Source: Paramacrobiotus metropolitanus
Lineage: Eukaryota; Tardigrada; Eutardigrada; Parachela; Macrobiotidae
Direction of reading: 5' to 3'
DNA length: 64,000 nt
Assembly (NCBI RefSeq): GCF_019649055.1
Contig: NW_026570353.1
Coordinates: forward strand, 186,001-250,000
The notes under the pieces are model-generated. The model was given only the letters and a program-made list of their open reading frames with translations, did not search any database and had not been told where the DNA came from. A program made the translations under genes and the position numbers. The number at the start of each line of letters is the position of its first letter. Position 1 is the stretch's first letter. Shown one piece after another: positions 11,160 to 23,553 of this stretch.

Positions 11160-14098
11160 ATTTGTCAATTACCAAAACGAAATCTTTGAGTATTTGTGTG
11201 TCACGAAAACAAAATCGTGGTTACTTGCGCGTGCGTTTCTGTAACATCAACAGTGTTTTTAATAAAAGTGCACAAGTCAGGATGTTTTGTTCCGAATACG
11301 ACGTAACCGGTCTTGTTGAAACGTGGGACAAAGATCACTATACTGATTCTCTCTTCGCTGATCAGCGCTCTTTTGATGTCTTTAGAAAAGCACGGGTTTA
11401 TGACTCTGGTGGAGGTGTTGCTCTCGCTATCCGCTCACGCTATAAAGCGCACAGGCGCATTAATTTAGAGCATCCACAGCTTGAAACTATTTGTGTCGAA
11501 TCTGCTGATCTAAATAAATTCTTCATTGTTTACTACTCACCGCCTAACAAATCTTACTCTGACATTCTGCTGCTAATTGAACACCTGCATGACAAATTCT
11601 CTCCAGCTATGCTTAGTAGAAGTGTTCTCGTCGGCGATTTCAACTTGCCAGACATTAACTGGCAGCTCCGTTCCGCACGATCGAATGCCGGTAAACATCT
11701 TTTATCTTCTCTGAAACTGTTCAATTTCCAGCAGTTAATTACTTTCCCCACTAGGAAACGCAACTGTCTTGATCTGTGCTTTGTCTCTACCCAGCAGTTG
11801 TGTTCTAACATTATTCCTGTTGCACCTCCCTCAACATTGAACGATCATATCGGCCTCCAGTTTGATTTGAGAGTCAAGAAGTGCAAAGTCAAATACGTAA
11901 AATAAAAAAATGGTTTATTGATCCCAGTAATGTGACCACTTTTCGTGAAAATCTGAGTAACATCGACTGGAGCAGTGAATTCAGAAATGACAATGCTGAA
12001 GAGCGGGCGCATATTTTTGAAAGGAAATTTCTGGATGTTGCTAACTCATCATTTACATTTAAAGAAATCAGCATAAAAACTGGCGTTACTCGTTATCCTT
12101 ATGCCATAAAAAAATGTTACGCGCGCGCGATAAATCTTTTAAACTGTATCGTTGTTCAGTTTTCCCGTCAGTGCGCTCCGTTCGAAAAGAAAAGTGGTTG
12201 AAATTGTCAAAAATCGCAGAAACGGCTTTGAATAAATTTGAAGCACATCGGATTGTAGAAGTCGCAAGCAGCTACCGCAATAATCCAGGTAAATTCTGGC
12301 ATTTCATGAAATCTAGAAACAGCATACAGTCTATTCCTCCGCTCAAGAAAACCGATGGATCTTTTGCGAACAGTGATATCGAAAAAGCCGAAACCCTTAA
12401 TGAGCAGTACTGCCTTCTCATTCAGTGTGTCCAAAACATTGTGATAGCACTGCTTCGGACATAGTGTGCAATAATTTATCAACTACTGAAATTGATGAGA
12501 GTTTAATTTTTTTGCAACTTGCTTCTACTTCCACAAACACATCCAGTGGAAAATTTGAAATAACAAACAAATTACTGAAAACTGCATGTCAGTCGATTGT
12601 GCGCCCTCTTAAATTGATTTTCGATTCCGCTTTAAACGAAGGTGTGTACCCTGAAGCATGGAAAGTTGCGTACGTTGTTCCCATCCCCAAGAAAGGCTGT
12701 GACTTAACTCTTCCTGGTAGTCACCGTCCAATTTCAATGCTGAATCCGATTTCTAAAAATTTCGAGCGTTGTCTGTCGGAAATAATACGAGGTCATTTAC
12801 AAAAAAATTGTGCATTAGGTGATCATCAGTTTGCTTATCGTCGCAACAGGTCTACTGAACTGGAAATTTTTTATTTTGTGAAAACAGTGTCTGATTTTAT
12901 TGATAACGGAATTGAAGTTGCCGCCATTTTTCTTGATTGTTCTAAAGCCTTTGACAAATGTGATCACCAAAGTCTTGTTACCTCACTTATAAAACTGAAT
13001 ATTTCCAGCACGGTGGTCCATTTAATCTTTGACTATTTGAAGAATCGAAAGCAGTGCGTTTCTGTTGGCGAATATTTTTCGATAATTTTGAAAGTAACAA
13101 GTGGTGTGCCACAAGGGTCAAATTTAGGGCCGCTGTTGTTTATTTGTCTTTTAAACGAAGTGCCCTTTATACTAATTAATGGCACTATTATCCTGATTTT
13201 CGCCGATGATATCGTTCTGCTACGCCCGTTAACTGCTATTGACAGCTGTGAACTTCTTCAGGGTGATCTTAATTGTTTGTCCAAACGGGCATCATCTACA
13301 GGCCTTGTGTTTAACGCTGATAAATCAGTTTACGTGCATTTTTCAAAAAAGCGGTCTCTAAGTTACAAAACTGACTTTTTTCTTAATGATAAGCTTATTC
13401 CGTTTTGCGAAAAAGTAAAGCATTTGGGCGTCGAAATTGACCGTGAGCTATCGTTTAAATTTCATGCTGATAATCTTGCTATGAAGTGCAAAAAAAGAAT
13501 TTGGTACATTAACTCCTTGTTTCGTTTCCACGACTCTGGAGCGCGCATGATGCCATTTAAATCGCTTGTTTTTCCCCTTTTGGATTATTGTGGGCCGGCT
13601 GTTTTTCCGTTGCATAAAAAGTGCAAAGATAAAGAAGAGCATTGCATTGAGAAATTTGTTGCATCCATTCGTCTTGGTAACGATACTTCCGACTACCGTC
13701 TCCGTTTGAAAGAACTTAACTGGGATAGTTACAAAATAAGAACTGCGAAAAAACTTTTGATTTTTGTTTATAAGTTGGTATTTGGTCTAATTCCTTTAGG
13801 CGACAAATTTCTTTCAAAACAAACTGTGTCTGCCGCCTTGTCTGAATCTGTTTCAGGAAACACCCGCGGTCTCCGTCGCCTTGAACGCCATTATCTCCCC
13901 CTCTGTCCAGCACCTACGACTGCATGTGGCATAACCGTTATTCCTGTTGCCGGCTCCTTCAGTGAAAAACTCACTTCTTTATGGAACGAATTATCCCTCC
14001 CCTCTGCCTCATACAAGTCTGTCGGAACTTTTCGCAACTCTTTAGAAAATATTAAATGGGAAAATCTAAATTGGTCCAAAAAGTTTTTACACTTGTGA
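11160..14098 (+). pseudogene. LINE ORF2: APE endonuclease plus reverse transcriptase, frameshifted
   Basis: Endonuclease part (about 11200-11905): CNINSVF, LVETWD, VGDFNLPDINW and LNDHIGLQF supply the N, E, D-N and D-H residues of apurinic-type endonucleases. Frame changes follow at A-runs near 11906 and 12108 and again near 12425. The reverse transcriptase (12425-14098, one open frame of 557 codons) has IPKKG, HRPISMLN, FLDCSKAFD, SGVPQGSNLGPLLF and the catalytic FADD. The C-terminal ELNWDSYKIRTAKKLL helix region is typical of CR1/Jockey elements. Reverse transcription and target nicking are the family roles. Confidence 0.9.
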
Positions 14099-14480
14099 AC
14101 TGTTTTATTTGCAATGTAGAACTCTACCATGTTTTAGCTTTTGTTTTTATTATTATTGTTCTTTTAAGCTGTATCTTTTTCCTTCTGTCATGTTCAGTTC
14201 TCACTTAGCTTGTTACTGTTGTTGTTGATCCATCGTGCATTCCATGTGTGTAACTTGTTGTTTGTCCACTGCTGTTAAGGGGTATGACCCCGTTGCACGA
14301 AGACATTAAATTCGTCATTATTATTGCAAGAGAAATGCATGGGACAAAATGTTGCCTGTGTGGAGCTGAAATGGGCATCAGGACCCGGTCCAGCCGGCAG
14401 CCGGGCAACTTGACCGGAAACACCGACCCCTCCAGACGATGGTTTACTACCATCATAGATTTTTGACTGTACTGGTGCCG

Positions 14481-14921
14481 ACTGGTTTCCGGTTGATCTT
14501 ATTTATTCTGAGTTTCGTCGTGTTACTTTAGTCTTCCTAAATTCACAGATTTGATAGTAACGTCGTACAAGTGGCAAAACCATAAACATCGCGCATAATA
14601 CTGAAGTATCCATGGAAACTGGCTTCATCTGCATGATCGCTAATTTTATTAAACAGCGGAACCACAAAAAAGGTTTAAAGAAAAACTGCTACATCTCTTT
14701 AAGCACGTACTGTATCAGTACAGACTATACTTCATCACCGCATGATATATAAAAAGGAAAAAGAAACAGACAAACGCAAGATAAGAAATTTAATTTGGTG
14801 AGGGTTGAAATCCAAAATTTTTGATACGAAAACAGTCAAGCGAACTTGGAATTTCCAGACACTAATGGTAAGATACGTTCAGTTTTCGTTCAGTTTTCCG
14901 TCTTCGGCTCATCGGGCGATT
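14481..14921. other. Gap between LINE and array copy 2
   Basis: Nothing recognised; possibly the 3' UTR of array copy 2, which ends at 14922 on the minus strand. Confidence 0.4.
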
Positions 14922-17708
14922 TCAAATCTGAGCGATATTTGCTCTAAACATTGCGACCTGTTGGTCGTGAGCCATTAGATCCATGAAGCGGACAGTACAT
15001 TCTTGTTGATTATACTTGATGACGTGCTGCTCACCGTCCACCCGACAGTACGTGCCCGTCTTTAAACCGCCCTTCATCACCACCATCAGCTCCTGGCCCG
15101 GGCTTAAGGAACTGCGACGCTTTCAGAATCTGCTCGCTGGCAGCAACGTCTTCACCCCATGCGCCCAACGGGCTCTGCCAGGCGTAGCGGAACTCTCCCT
15201 GTTCGGCTCCCACAATCACCACTGGTTGCCAGGTTTTCGTATCCCGATGTCGCTGCACGAACACTTGTTCGCTGTACTCCAGCACGGTGTCGCCGATGCG
15301 AAAAGAGGCCAACCCGCGCGCTTCCGTGGGGAAGGGCAGCGGCGGTTTCACCGTGGCGAACTTGTACTGATACAGATCGTGCACTTCGGAGTGCAGCAGT
15401 AAACCGCTCTACAACAAATTAAACAATGCTGATGCAGATGGACCAAATCTGTAAATCTACGCAAGCATACTGACATGTGTACCGGCTGTTGCTACATAAA
15501 AATGGTAAAATACGAACAAGAAACAGCACAGCCACTTCCGCTACAAATTAATCCATTTACCTTAACCGGCCCATCCGCCAGCTGCGTGTTGCTCAGCAAG
15601 GGAAAGCGCACTCGAAACAACGCTTCACCCAACACCTGGCGTCGATTGGCGCCGGATGGGTCCAAGTTACCGGCTCTGCAGGCCTCCTCCGCCCATCTGG
15701 AATACGACACTAGTAATTAAGGGATCTCTACAATGCACCTGCCTTTTCAAAGCGAAAAGTCTACGGATAACCGAACGGAAAATTTTAAAAATAGTTTTGG
15801 TGAAATTCAGAATCACGCTGGCGCTGCCACACGGAAGTAGTGTGGAGATAGGAAGTGATATAATAAAACTTTAGTAAGTATCATAATGCGAGTACAAACT
15901 AAGTACCAAACAAAACGGCATTATAACAGAAACACTTCCTCTATGCTATCCTGATCGGGGATCACACCCATCCATTACAAGACTGAAAGTAATAGAAAAG
16001 GCTAATTATTATTATTATTATTATATCAAGAGCAGACAACCCGGTTAACGGGACTTAACGTCTGGTCGGTACAAAAGAAGCAGCACCACAGCGGAACAGT
16101 AAGACAAACCCACCATCCTGAGAGCAAATTCGATAAAACCAACACCATCAGCACTGAGAATCTGTTAACAAGTTAACGTTTCGGATGCGCTTAAAGATCT
16201 CTCAGTCGCATAGCCAACGTGCCTTATCCGATGAATCGGTAGACAATAAACCATGCGCTAGTTGGAAAATATTTGTCATTCCCAACAAAGTACTAAAATT
16301 CTGTACCAAGAACAAGTATTAACCGTCACAAAATGTACCTTTCAATGGCCAAATAGATGTTATGCTCGTCAGCAACGAGTGTCGGACTTTGCACAATCAT
16401 CACCAATGTCTCCAGCTTAACAGTTGAAAAATACTCAGACTGCAGGACGCCTTCAGCGTATCGGTGGATAAACTGCAGGCAGCGTGTGACAATCTCCTCA
16501 GCATGCCACTCAATTCCCTGTAAAAAAACAGCCACAGTCATCCGGTAGCTGATACATTTTGACAGTAATGCGTGACCGTGGCAACGAACCTCCTCCAGCA
16601 TTGTCAGACAGTTGTCCACGCTCAGTTTGGCGCCGACAAAGTGCCAGCATTTTTCAATCAGCGGCGGCACATTGTATTTATCGGCGCACATCCACGTCGG
16701 GATGACGTTCTCCACGCGCAGCTCATCTACTGCGCCCGTGTACAGGAAACTGAAAATCAAAAGAATCTATAAACTCAAACGTTCATTCCCTCCAACGTTC
16801 CCATAACACCTGAGTAGTCGCATTATAACTGACAAACTTCAGCCGTTCAGCGTTAAAGCGAAAACCTGATATGGCTGCCTGCCGCTCTACTGCCCAAATT
16901 TTCCACAATTTCCTTTGATAATATAGCCGTCCCTTTACACCATGTTCCACAAAAACGTTTCTAAGACTACAAATCAATAACAGTGCACGGAGCGTCCGCT
17001 GTTAACCCCTTAGGATGGCACTTGGTATTAAAACAATATTCTTAAAGCATCTCAACTGGAGTTGCTTATACAGCGCTTCCATGCAGGGAGCAACAGGCTC
17101 TTCAGGTTGGAGAAAGGATACGAAATCACGAAGCAGCTATGATCACGAATCTTCCATTATTCGAGAAACACCGTGCGGAGGCCTAACTGATTAGAACGTC
17201 CTCCCGTACGAACGGAAGCCGAAACAAAATTAAATTCATGTTTACAAACAGAATGGTCAGCTTCTGATAAATGTGCATAATCATGCTACGGTCATGGCAA
17301 GCTGTTAGTCACACCCGCTTTAATACAAAGAGCCGTGTTAAAATTCTGAAGGATCTAGCTCAGCTAGAGCCGCCGCTACTGCTGCAGGTAAACCGCCATT
17401 GAATCTTCATTAATCATTACCAAGAACATTCACTTCGAGCTAGAATTTACGAAGATGCGAATAAAAGACCACGAGCGAACTATCAAACCTGAGCAAATTG
17501 GCAAAAGCATCCGCCGTAACATCAGGAATATCGATAGGTTTCTACTTGTGCGCCGAGACGATCTTTTCCCTTCTCCAGAATTCCGTCCCACTATGAACTG
17601 CACGTCACTAAGCTCTCCGCTAACCAGCGATTCTTTAATGCTTTTGATGATCTCCCCACCATGGTTGGGTCCCTGGAGACGTATTACCGATGGCGAATTT
17701 TGGGACAT
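14922..17708 (-). pseudogene. BTB-BACK-Tudor-like array copy 2, degenerate
   Basis: Recognisable pieces: fused exon 1/2 block 17708-17489, exon 3 16749-16590, exon 4 16517-16339, exon 5 15696-15561, exon 6 15408-14922. Exons 3-5 are intact and keep the family lengths (160, 179, 136). The N-terminus is broken. Exon 1 has an extra A near its end (reads GEGKRSS instead of GEGKIFS). Intron 1 and the first half of exon 2 are deleted, so the SAHK region runs straight into the KPIDIPD part with a TAG between. Exon 6 has one extra base in ggcccggg (about 15096-15102), which shifts the frame before the second barrel; without it the exon would be 486 nt, as in copy 1. Intron 3 (72 nt) is readable through. 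Confidence 0.85.
16003..16026 (+). repeat. (ATT)n microsatellite
   Basis: About seven att units in the intron between exons 5 and 4 of array copy 2. Confidence 0.9.
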
Positions 17709-18650
17709 GTCTGCCTTCAATGAAACTGCACTTTGTAGGAGCCAAATAAGTATAGCGTAATCATGAATGTGACTACTACAAAGTACAAACTACAACTCTA
17801 CCAATGCGAATCCAGATTCAGGCATGCAACGGGTTTCCTTCAGCTGCGAAAAATAAATCACTGCTGCTACCAAACGTCGAATGAAAGTTGGTCACAAAAA
17901 TTAACGATTCAAAAATCAAAAGAGATCAAATTTTCGAAAGTCGGAAGAGAAGAGATTTTTTCAGCGCTTCGATGTCAGATTTTCGATTGCACCTGTGACT
18001 TGTGCTTCTGAGGAGGCGGTCCGAAGTAAATATTATCCGGCAAAATGCTGCCCGAGTGCGGCAGCAACTGACACAGCCCTGTTGACCACGTCCAGTTGGG
18101 GAAATTTGGCCGGACGCCCCCAACCTCCATCAGGCGGTGGTAAGATTCAACCGGAAGTTAATTTCTCCCTACTACATCTGTACAGTCTCGCAATCGCTCC
18201 CGTTTTATTATTTCATGGGAAATTCCCTTGCCGACAGAATTTAAGAATCAGAGGTACGAGTAGTATTATTTTCTTCTTCTCTTGATTATTATTTTCTTCA
18301 AGCACGTTTGATTACTGCCGCATCTTCCCATCGCATTTAACTGGAGAAACCTGTGATGCAATCAAATCGCAGGTAAAATGTCACAACGAAGCGTAAGTAG
18401 ATAATTATTCGTACACAGAAACGTACTGACAAGTGAGCAGTGAGTGCATTTTTTTGCAGGCCATCCAAATGTAGTACATAGTTGCAAACGCAGGCACAAT
18501 ATATTCTGATATCTGAAAACGAAAACAATATCATTAACAGTACTGCGAAATTAATAAGCGACGGGACATTTTTCGATCCGTTTTCCGTTGACTTACATTT
18601 GTTTTTCGTCCGGACATCTCAGTTCCCCCTAGTTGCTCTGGACGTCGTGG
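17709..18650. other. Gap between copy 2 and fragment copy 3
   Basis: Holds the upstream block of copy 2 (18040-18170). The stretch 18395-18650 resembles the 3' flank of copy 4 (20855-21055), so the duplicated unit included downstream DNA. Confidence 0.5.
18040..18170 (-). promoter_or_regulatory. Candidate conserved upstream block of copy 2
   Basis: About 330 bp before the copy 2 start. It contains cccgagtgcgg, ttggccgga, ggcggtgg and aaccggaagtta (18149-18160) in the same order as the block before copy 4. Function inferred. Confidence 0.35.
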
Positions 18651-19108
18651 GGTGCTAGTCATGAGCCATCAGATCGATGGAACGGACTGTGTACTCTTGC
18701 TCATCATGTTTCATTACATGCTGACCTCCTTTCACTCAACATTAAGTCGCATCTCTATGGGCGTTGTTCTTACAGAACATCATCAGCCGGCCGGGCTTCA
18801 GAAGCTGTGATGCCGGCAGTGCCTCTTCATTGGCAGCGTGACCTTTACCGGATGAGCCGAACGGGTTCTTCCACATTTAGCGAAATCCCCTACGCGTAAC
18901 GCCTAAAATTTCCCCTGGATACCACAATTCAATGGCTGACCCCGGACCTGCTGTACAAATACTTTTTCTTTATGCTCGAGGACGGCGTTGCCAATGCAGA
19001 ACAAGGGCATGCGGTGAGAGTCGGTGGAAAAGGGCACCGACTACGTTTTCACCGTGGCAAACTCGAGCTGATACAGCTTGCGCACTTCAGACTGGAGCAA
19101 TATGCCGC
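18651..19108 (-). pseudogene. Orphan exon 6 of the BTB-BACK-Tudor-like family (copy 3)
   Basis: Reads as the C-terminal exon only: GILLQSEV, FATVK, then an in-frame TAG, then PFSTDSHRMPLFCIG, AVLEHKEKVFVQ and further stops and shifts. No exon 5 or earlier exons are found upstream to 21 kb. It is closest to copies 1 and 4 by the RMP-x-FCIGN motif. Confidence 0.8.
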
Positions 19109-21055
19109 CCAGGAAGAAACCACAAAGCGCTGAATGAATGAAAATTGCTTATTCCCGTTGGTTTCCAATAACGTTGTTCTCGCTCCAAGGTTTGCAAACA
19201 TAGGACACCAATCAGCATTCACAATAATTACGCACCAGTACAACACAAATAACGGTAAAGGCTATTCAGTTGACGCGAGCGGAAGTGTACAAGCTCAGGT
19301 GCTAGAATGACAGGAGCTCTCGTGAAACACGTTAAGCGACTGATCATCTTATTTATACTGATCGATTTTCTATCACAACCATAGTACTACTGGGTATAAC
19401 CCATCCCACACTTGACAGTAGGGACGATGCTTGCCGCATTTTACTAACTGGTAACTAGAAACCCGGGGTCACTCTTTTCTCATAAGGTTTAGACGCTGGA
19501 TTCATAAACGTTTCAGATCTCAACAGTTACAGAAATCTGAATATTTAAGACAGTTCCTTTGACTAATTTTCAAAGGTAATAATATTTTTTGCTCCGAATC
19601 ACGGATCAGTAACGTCTTTCCGGCATGCAGCTCCAGTTTCGCAGTATGTATAGGCAGTTTTTAGAGTTGGACATAAGAATTACAAGCCAAGCAATCGCCA
19701 CTTCCGCACCGTTAACCTTCGGTCAGCCAAAGTGCAGGCTGTACCGTAGAAACACGAGCATGATTTATGCATTTTATTGTACGGTGTACCATCTTGGATT
19801 AGGATTATGATTATGCTCCGGCTCCCGTTCACAAGCGCCGGTGCCGGTAGAGCTGAAAGCTCAAGGTGACCTTGAAAACAATTTCAAAGTCCGGTTGCAT
19901 AGTGCACAAAATCAGTAAATTTTAACTGGCCGTACTTTTTCAGATCAACAAATTAAAAAGGTTTTACTGTTACTCCTACAAAATTAAAAAAGCCAATTAG
20001 CAGCAACACAGACGATGCTGCTAGTGGATGGCTTCGTTGCAATAAACCGTTAACAGTTTAAAGCCCTCAAAAACATGACTTAAGGATAAGACCGCTCGTT
20101 AAAAGCCATTTAGCTGTGACCGCGACCAAAAGAAATCGTTCAAACTGGCTGACCATTCGTTACAGTCCGAGCAAAACTAAGGACAGTGAGTAATAATTAA
20201 TCTGCATATACCAGTCCGTAAATTATTCCGTATAATACGGAATAATAATACGGTATCTATGTTCTAGATTTTTATTACCACAAAAAATGAAAAGGGATAC
20301 ACGAACCCAACATTCCCGTACAGAATCCGCAGCAAAACATTTCCACAATCTGAATGCCCATATTCAAAGGACCGGCGCGGTATTACATTCACTGAGCCCA
20401 CTAGGTGAACGAGTGACCGAAGTACCACTACTGCTTAGAGCACAAAGCCCGCTAGGACGAGTGACCGAACTACCGCTGTGTCCTGATCACACAGCCCGCT
20501 AGGTGAATAAGTGACGGAACTGCCACCAGCATCTACTGCAAGCATTCTCTAGGTGAAAATTTAGTACCTGGTAGTTTCAGAGTCGTGACGGAAAGTTAAA
20601 AAAAACTTCCTGCTGAGTCAAAGTGACTGTACCTGAGTGCACAAAAGCCATAAATTCACGTTTTATCTTATCTGCGTTTCAGCGCTATTTTCGAACAATT
20701 TTGTTTCGTTGAAGGAATAAGGTGTTAACTAAGTAGCTGATCGAAATCATTTGAATAAACCGGCCGTAGACTGGAGACCACAAGAAACGCGGAGGCGAAG
20801 CCGAGGCTGTTTCTTGTAAAATGGTAAAAACAAGAAACCATGTAATTTTACACATTTTCCAAAACTCAACAGTTGCAAACACGGGCATACAATACTGGAT
20901 ATCTGGAATTCAGAACAACATTGTTTGCAGCATGACTGTGACATGCATAAAACCGAACGAGGGCAATTAGAAAAGCAATCCCGATCGCCGCCTTCCAACC
21001 GCGTGTGTTCCGTTCCGCTGTCCATAGACTTACATTCGTTATTCGTCCGGGAATC
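19109..21055. other. Gene-free interval upstream of fragment copy 3
   Basis: Apart from the tandem repeat at 20394-20550 and a copy 2-like 3' flank (20855-21055), nothing recognisable. Confidence 0.4.
20394..20550 (+). repeat. Three degenerate tandem units of about 50 bp
   Basis: Each unit begins agccc(a/g)ctagg and continues with a gtgacc/gtgacg-gaa core. Units start near 20396, 20447 and 20494. Confidence 0.6.
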
Positions 21056-23553
21056 TTAAACCTCGTTAGCTGCTCTAAACGCAATCATCTGCTGGTCACG
21101 AACTATCAGGTCGATGAAACGGACGGTGTACTCTTGATCATTTTGCTCAACTACATACTGATCGCCGTCTACTTGACAAAACGTAGCACGTTGTAAACGG
21201 TTTTCCATAAAGACCAGCATCTCTTGACCAGGCTGCAAAACTTTGGAAGCCGGCAGTATGTGTTCACTGGCAGCATGACCTTTGACGGATACGTAACAGC
21301 GTTCCAGCCACACATAGTTAAATCCACCGTGCGCCACGCCCACAATTTCCCCCGGAAACCAAGCTGTCAAATCGCTATTCTGCAACTTCTGCCGTATAAA
21401 CACTTTTTCTTTATACTGCAGGACGGTGTTGCCGATGCAGAAGGAGGGCATGCGGCGCGTTTCCGTGGCGAAGGGCATCGTTTCCGGTTTCATCGTGGCA
21501 AACTTGTGCTGATACAGCTCGTGCACTTCGGACGGGAGCAGTATACCGCTCTGCAAGGAATCACAAAGCGCTGAGGGATGAAATTCCGGTTGCCATCTGC
21601 GCAACCTAACTCTTCTGACCAACCTACCAATCGACTGAATACAGTAACATGACTACAGTCTGCACGCACGGATCGGCAAATGGCGAAGCTATTTCTAAAC
21701 CTAATTTTAGTGTTTGGTTCTCCTTTCGTTCGTACGGTATGTTCTGATTAAATTGGGCCAGTTGACCGCAAAGCGATTTTTTGTTTCTGGATGCTGATAA
21801 CCGTTATTACACATTGCTCATTTCGTGACCTCGCATCGCATTATGGTGGCCAGACTAATGACTGTCTCAGGATTCGTTTTCTCAGAAATAAATTAAGCTA
21901 AACCTACTAACTAAAATAAATAAACCAAATTTTCTTGACCTTCGATATATCCACCTCTATTTGCCAGTGCTACTGGAACTCATCCAGCGCAAATACAGTG
22001 GATGACGACTAACTGCAAGTTTAATACTCTCCGCTTACCTTGGCCGGCCCATCCGCTAGCTGAGCGCAGCTCAACAGAGGAAATCGCACGAGAAACAGCG
22101 CTTCACCGAGCATCTGACGTCGACTGGAGCCCGATGGATCCACATTGATAGCACTGCATGCTTCCAGCGCCCACCTTTGTCACAACTCATAACCGCTCAG
22201 AATCTTTCGGAATATTACGTTTCTATGTCTAACGCTACCTTTCAACAGCCAAATAGATGTTATTCTCGTCGGCAACAAGCGTGTCGCTCTGCAAGATCAT
22301 CACGAGCGTCTTCTGCCCAATCGCCAGGAAATCGGCGGACTTAAGGACGTCTTCAGCGGATCGGTCAATGAACTGCCGGCAGCGCTTGATAATCTCCTCC
22401 GCATGCCACTCAATTCCCTGTAAACAACCAACGCTGCAAGCCGTCTACATAATGCACAGTAGTTGTGTTGACGAACGTTCTCCAAGATGTTTAGACAGTT
22501 GTCGATGCTGAGATGTTCACTGACAAATTTGTAGCATTTCTCTTCCAGCTGTGACACACCGTACTTGTCCGCGCACATCCACGTCGGGATGACGTTGTCC
22601 ACGCTCAGCTCATCCACGGCGTCAGTGTAAAGGAAACTGCAACGAAGATAGCAGACATAAAAACGAAGATAGCAGGCTGTTAATAGAAAAAGCGATTCGA
22701 CAGAGTCTACAACACGCTACAACTGTACAAGCATACGATGCAGTGCTGAACATACGCGCTACTGACCAAATACATATATATTACTTTTATATATGTATTA
22801 TTTTGTTTAGCAGTATTTGCCCAGATATGTTGTTTTTCTGGCTAGTAAATGCTTACTACCCTGTGCTTGCAGTATTGTGGAGGGACTATTATTCCACTGA
22901 AGGTTTTAATGAGCGTGTCAGCAAATCTCGATAAGGAGTGATTCCTTGTACATATCTGCAGACGTTAAGCAGCAAACTTAAAGTCTTAAAAGTACGCACC
23001 ACTCCAATGCTGCAAAAAGGCGCCCTACTCGAGTAGTCATTTGGGCTTTTCATCAGTAAGGTTGCCACTAGTACTAGTAGCTGTTTGTTACGCCTGGGTA
23101 ATGTAGTGCCATCTTCCACCGTTTCATACCATTTCAGATAGCTACAGCCACATTTATACTTGCAACCGTCAGACGAACGTCCCGCCTCGCCTACCTCAGC
23201 ATATTGGCAAAAGCATCCACCGTAACATCAGGGATATCGACGGGCGTCTCACCGTTTTCAGCTAGATCTCCATGGAACATGGCACGAAATGCGGCGTTGC
23301 GCAGACACATCACATACCTGCAAAACGGAGTAGAGGCCCTCAGAGCGCGGGCCGTGCGGCGGATGCATCAGCTTTGTGCTGGAACGGGTTTACTACTTTA
23401 CTTGTGTGCCGAGAAGATTTTTGTTTCTCCATACTGCCGTCCCACCATGAACTTGACGTCAGTAAACTCTCCGCTGACCAATGATCGCTTCATGCTGCTG
23501 ATAAGCTCGGGCTCAGCGTCTGGTTTCTCAGGACATGCCGGATTGTGGGACAT
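21056..23553 (-). CDS. BTB-BACK protein with Tudor/Agenet-like C-terminus, array copy 4
   Basis: Exons 5' to 3': 23553-23402, 23317-23195, 22636-22477, 22417-22239, 22174-22039, 21550-21056. The sum is 1245 nt, 414 residues, with no disruptions, so this is the cleanest member of the first subclade. BTB: FTDVKFMVGRQYGE, YVMCLRNAAFRAMFHGDL, WMCADKYGV. BACK: GIEWHAEEIIKRC, with no gaps against BTBD-type BACK once intron 3 is removed. The C-terminal exon has VLQYKEKVFI, WFPGEIVGV, GQEMLVFME and VDGDQYVV-x4-QEYTVRFIDL, each half resembling a Tudor-type barrel. Intron 3 is 59 nt and begins GTTCGT. Start chosen at the conserved MSHNP. Confidence 0.87.

Larger units (their letters stand above)
9895..14480 (+). 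mobile_element. Decayed non-LTR retrotransposon of the CR1/Jockey group
   Basis: Two consecutive plus-strand coding regions: an ORF1 with zinc knuckles, and an ORF2 with an APE-type endonuclease followed by a reverse transcriptase. The 5' limit is set where ORF1-like coding begins. The 3' limit is a guess, because the sequence after the ORF2 stop (14098) shows no clear tail repeat or poly(A). Several frame breaks make it non-functional as written. It lies between array copies 1 and 2 and is transcriptionally antisense to them. Confidence 0.85.

Noticed and set aside
20394-20550. Three repeats considered as a CRISPR-like array
   Set aside because: Units are degenerate and contiguous without unique spacers, in a eukaryotic context.
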